NCBI GenBank assembly: GCA_003665825.1
Contig: QPFY01000006.1
Location: forward strand, 682,001 to 746,000
Length of the DNA stretch: 64,000 nucleotides
Reading direction: 5' to 3'
Source: Microbotryum silenes-acaulis
Taxonomy: Eukaryota; Basidiomycota; Microbotryomycetes; Microbotryales; Microbotryaceae
Of this stretch, positions 61,124 to 64,000 are shown piece by piece; the first letter of the stretch is position 1; each line of letters opens with the position of its first letter. The translations under genes and the position numbers were made by a program. The notes beneath the pieces are model-generated. The model worked only from the letters and a program-made list of their open reading frames with translations. It was not told the DNA's origin and ran no database searches.

Positions 61124-61918
61124 TTCGGGTCCGAAGCAGCGGGCGAGCGAACGAGCGTGTTTGGCGAGCGCAATGTGGGTGGGTCGAGAGCGGTTGGGAG
61201 CGTCGGATAGACACAAGTGGGGCGAGTTGGGTCGAGCGGTGCGCTGCGGAGTGGCTGCGGTAGGCTAGGGTAGGCTGCGGTGCGCCTCGCGAGGCCTCGC
61301 GCACTCTCGCGCCACAGCTCGCGCCGGCAGCCGCCAAAACAGGAGAGACAGTCGTTGTCTTCGCACACGACGCACAGACCTACTTTACCAAAGGGTGGTG
61401 CTATAGAGACTTCGCAGGCTAGGCACATTGAGGCACCGCCGGACGTCCGAAAGTGCGTGCAGGAGGCCAGGATGCGGGAAGCCTGAGGATGGGACGGTAA
61501 ATTTTACGGGCGAAAGTGATGCTGAGATGATGCATAGTATGTGTAGCCAGAGCCAGGAATCCCAGGAACACAAAACGATGGAGCAGTAAGAACAATCGAG
61601 GTGAAAGCGTTTCTACTTCCCGAAAGTACAGAGTCTCCAGCGCGATCGCGTGAGGTGGTCGATCGCCGAAGTAGTACAAAATTGTGCTCTGGTGGTTCTC
61701 GGGGAGTCGATTCGATTCGCCGCCTGATCACGCCCGACTTGCCTAATCTGCATCGGATTGACGCAAACCTTGCCGGGACATGTTCCTACCGCAGTGGCGA
61801 GCACCGAGCACTAGACGGCCGACCACCGACGCTCATCGTCCTTTCGACGGTCTAGAGGCGGAGGGTCAAGTCGCAAGTCGCTCAGCAATGCGACTAAGCG
61901 TAAGGAACCGTCGTTGGC
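61124..61918. other. intergenic uS19m to EMC1
   Basis: 795 bp upstream of EMC1. Directly before the EMC1 start is a gcgag/cgagc-rich tract, and at 61256-61285 the imperfect repeat gtaggctagggtaggctgcg. No supported gene. Confidence 0.4.
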
Positions 61919-62431
61919 TCACCGTCCTTTGTACGGCTGCCTAGAAGGCGCGAACTGCCCGAGTTTGAAGCCGACCATTTCCGGCGTCACATGTACGGAG
62001 ACGTATTGCTTGCCATTATGCACGAGAAAGCGCATCCTATTGCCCATCCCAGGCCGACATAGCACCTCATGCAAGTCAGCGATCTGCCTTCGCGCCAAGG
62101 GGACTGAGCACGATGACACACTCGACGTCGATCGACGCCGATATCGATGTTCCTGAGGCGACGCACCCGATAAAGTTGGGCAGAATCGTACACGATCTGG
62201 CGGTGGTTCGAATCGGCGTGTTCGTTCGCAATGACTCGGCGACATTCGGAAACGACGTGAAAAACGGCCCTGCAGGAACACCAAAACGGGGTCGCAGCTT
62301 TAGCAATCGCCCAATGCCTGGCGATACTATCGGATCCCCAAGTTCGCGAAGGCGATCCAGTGAAAGGGGAGTGTTCGGCGGTACTGACCCTTCCATGCCG
62401 ACCGGGCGAGCATAGCAATCGACGGGCGCAT
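61919..62431 (-). CDS. RSM19: mitochondrial small ribosomal subunit protein uS19m
   Basis: Mitochondrial homologue of bacterial S19, in the head of the small ribosomal subunit. Three exons (62431-62389, 62269-62167, 62036-61919) give 87 residues: [15 protein letters not shown] joined to [12 protein letters not shown]…[13 protein letters not shown] joined to [20 protein letters not shown], then [18 protein letters not shown]. The S19 signature (R-S-x-W-K-G-P-F, I-L-P-x-F-I-G, H-N-G-K-x-Y, V-x-x-x-M-V-G-x-K-L-G-x-F-x-x-T/S-R) is intact. A second in-frame ATG (MLARSAWKG) could be the start. The lack of a long presequence is normal for this protein. Confidence 0.93.
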
Positions 62432-62639
62432 CGTTGCCGAGGTCGACGTAAACAGAGATGAACACGCAGACAGGTGCGCGATTAAAAGCTGGCGCCCTCC
62501 CACGCGCCTGTTGAGGCGTACTTTTTATGTCTGCCCGAGGTGGTTCGGCATCACCATGTCTTGGTAAAGCTCTACCAAGCTAATATTGAATTTCGCGCGC
62601 CATCATATACAGCCAGACCACGAGTCAGGCACTGAGGGC
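62432..62639. other. short intergenic / possible element border
   Basis: Promoter side of uS19m. At 62508-62520 a small palindrome-like cctgttgaggcg; nothing coding is supported. Confidence 0.3.
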
Positions 62640-63030
62640 CGTTGAGAGCGGGGAATTCCACCCTCAGAGGGGAATACCCGAGGTCTCGTCTGGTATTTAC
62701 AAAAGCGCGCCTGGGTAATACCCGACAGCCTGGTATTTCCAGGGCGCCTGGTTTTACCACGCGCCTGGGTATTTCCAGGGCGCAGGGTGATATTATCCAA
62801 ACGCACGGTGTTATTTCCACGCGCGCGCTGATTTTACCCAAGCGCGTGGTAATTCCGGGGCGGTACCGGTGCTGGGGGGTGCGCTTGCGCTAACTCGCGC
62901 GCGCCAAATTGAGTTAGCGCAATTGAGTTAGCGCACTTGAGTTGGCGCAGTCGAGCGCCCGAGTTAGCGCACTTGAGTTAGCGCACCGAGTTGGCGCACT
63001 TGAGTTAGCGCACTGAGTTGGCGCAATCAG
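62640..63030. repeat. two adjacent arrays of short degenerate repeats
   Basis: 62660-62860 holds about eight degenerate ~25-bp units around gcgcctggtatttccagg / cgcgtggtaattcc. 62885-63030 holds about nine units of ttgagttagcgcac / gagttggcgca with 13-17 bp spacing. No coding frame. The second array stops 57 bp before the ATG of an AT-hook gene. They resemble in style, not sequence, the subterminal arrays of the Plavaka-type element, so they may mark the end of another DNA transposon. Confidence 0.75.
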
Positions 63031-63086
63031 GCGCGCCGCACGCGGCCATCCCCTTGTCTTCATGCTGCAGCGTGCCATATCCTACA

Positions 63087-64000
63087 ATGCAACTGCTGTC
63101 ACGCTTCTTTCGCAAACAAAGCGCCGATAACACGGACGACAAAATCGTCGGCACCTCGGCTACGACAGCATCGACAGCGTGCCAGAACGAGATCGGCCCC
63201 TGTGTCGACACTCTACACAGCGCGAACACCCCGAGCCAAGTTCAGGCCGCGAAGCGCCGCTTCGATGAGCTTTCAATACATAATGATGGACAGGATACAG
63301 GATCGACTGCAACTGATCAGTCGACCAAGAAGCCACGAGGTCGACCCCGTAGCTTAGTCTCGGCGCCCGCGGCGACCAGGCCTCAGGGTCGTCCGAGGAA
63401 GACGGAGGAGGAGAAGGAGGAGGCGGCCATAGCCAAGTCCAAGAGAGCAGCACAGCAAGCTGCCGAAAGAGAACTTGATGATGAACGTGCAAGACAGCTC
63501 AAGGAAGCGGAGCGAGCTAGGCTAGAGGCCGAGCGAGCGCCTCAACGCCAACTCATATTAGACGAGCAGAATCAGCGGATGCAGGTCAGTTGTGAAAGCC
63601 CGATTTGCGATAGATCAGTGGGATCATGAGTGTCAAAACCTGTTAGGCATGTGGCATTGACGTCAGAAATGAAACGTGCCGCATCCTTCCATACAGTTTC
63701 CGCCTGCAAAAGTGTACACTGTGAGCCGGGCTACACTCCCGTCCGCCGTATTCCTTCTGACTAATGCATGTCCGTGGCTCCTAATCTTAGACTCAAACAA
63801 CTCTCAACTTTGCACCGGCAACAACTTCACCCCAAACTCCGTTTCCAGATGGCTCGTCTGCCATACCTTCCGCATCCGATGCCTCAGTCTCGACCAACTC
63901 CACGTCGCGCTCGATTCCGACGTCCGCCGGATCGGCATTGCCCGACGATTCAGACTCTTTTGACTCGGATCCACAATCGAATTTGAGTGAAGCAAGCGCA
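63087..64000 (+). CDS. AT-hook, coiled-coil protein, 5' part (continues beyond window)
   Basis: From ATG at 63087 the first exon encodes a basic start (MQLLSRFFRKQ), then AAKRRFDELSIHNDGQDTGS, two AT-hook cores (KKPRGRPRS and RPQGRPRK) for minor-groove DNA binding, and a charged helix EEEKEEAAIAKSKRAAQQAA … LKEAERARLEAERAPQRQLI likely to form a coiled coil. A donor follows NQRMQ (gtcagt at ~63584). Near the right edge another open stretch is Ser/Asp-rich (DDSDSFDSDPQSNLSEASA) and probably belongs to a later exon. An upstream in-frame ATG is absent in the repeat array. May be a transposon-encoded DNA-binding protein; that is inference from the adjoining arrays. Confidence 0.6.

Noticed and set aside
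62640..63030. CRISPR array
   Set aside because: Repeats are short, degenerate and unevenly spaced, spacers are not unique sequences, and the genome is eukaryotic.

Overview
The window is fungal nuclear DNA. Nearly every conserved gene is cut by several short introns (mostly 50-100 nt, GT...AG with gtaagt/gtgagt-type donors), genes are packed divergently and convergently, and the protein set is that of a basidiomycete. The TE content (Plavaka/KDZ, hAT, DIRS, Helitron) together with the F-box/LRR gene type suggests Pucciniomycotina, perhaps a Microbotryomycete; that placement is inference. Where I reconstructed all exons (CCT2, DUT1, IMP3, the SAP gene, dolichyldiphosphatase, the TMEM223-like gene, the RRM gene, WBP1, uS19m, the hAT transposase) the summed exon lengths are multiples of three.

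Layout. 0-1.3 kb: repeats and a decayed Helitron helicase ending in a Helitron-type 3' hairpin plus CTAG. 2-8.7 kb: housekeeping block with a ubiquitin C-terminal hydrolase, CCT2 chaperonin, dolichyldiphosphatase and a TMEM223-like mitochondrial membrane protein. 8.7-11.4 kb: no convincing gene. 11.4-25.5 kb: IMP3, a SAP-domain nuclear protein, dUTPase, a kinesin-3 motor and an RRM (R3HCC1-like) protein. 26.3-30.0 kb: a full hAT transposon with an open two-intron transposase. 30.05-31.5 kb: a chimeric locus joining a copy of the SFA1 promoter/first exon, a broken copy of an F-box gene N-terminus and a small Ala/Val-rich reading frame. 32.2-38.3 kb: an MNN1-type mannosyltransferase, SFA1 formaldehyde dehydrogenase and a C1D/Rrp47 exosome cofactor. 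39.4-49.1 kb: an F-box gene split by a 7.8-kb Plavaka-type transposon that carries a transposase, a second gene and GCTTAA-rich subterminal arrays. 49.2-49.9 kb: a 662-bp non-autonomous hAT-like element with perfect 8-bp target duplication. 50.6-55.0 kb: a DIRS-type tyrosine-recombinase retrotransposon. 55.25-62.4 kb: WBP1, EMC1 and mitochondrial ribosomal protein uS19m. 62.6-64 kb: short-repeat arrays followed by the start of an AT-hook protein that leaves the window.

How the genes relate. Several conserved genes act in the ER glycosylation/biogenesis pathway (dolichyldiphosphatase recycles the dolichol carrier used by the oligosaccharyltransferase of which WBP1 is a subunit; EMC1 inserts membrane proteins; the MNN1-like enzyme extends glycans in the Golgi), but this is dispersed housekeeping, not a cluster. 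The most unusual parts are the mobile-element region from 26 to 55 kb and the gene fragments it has reshuffled.
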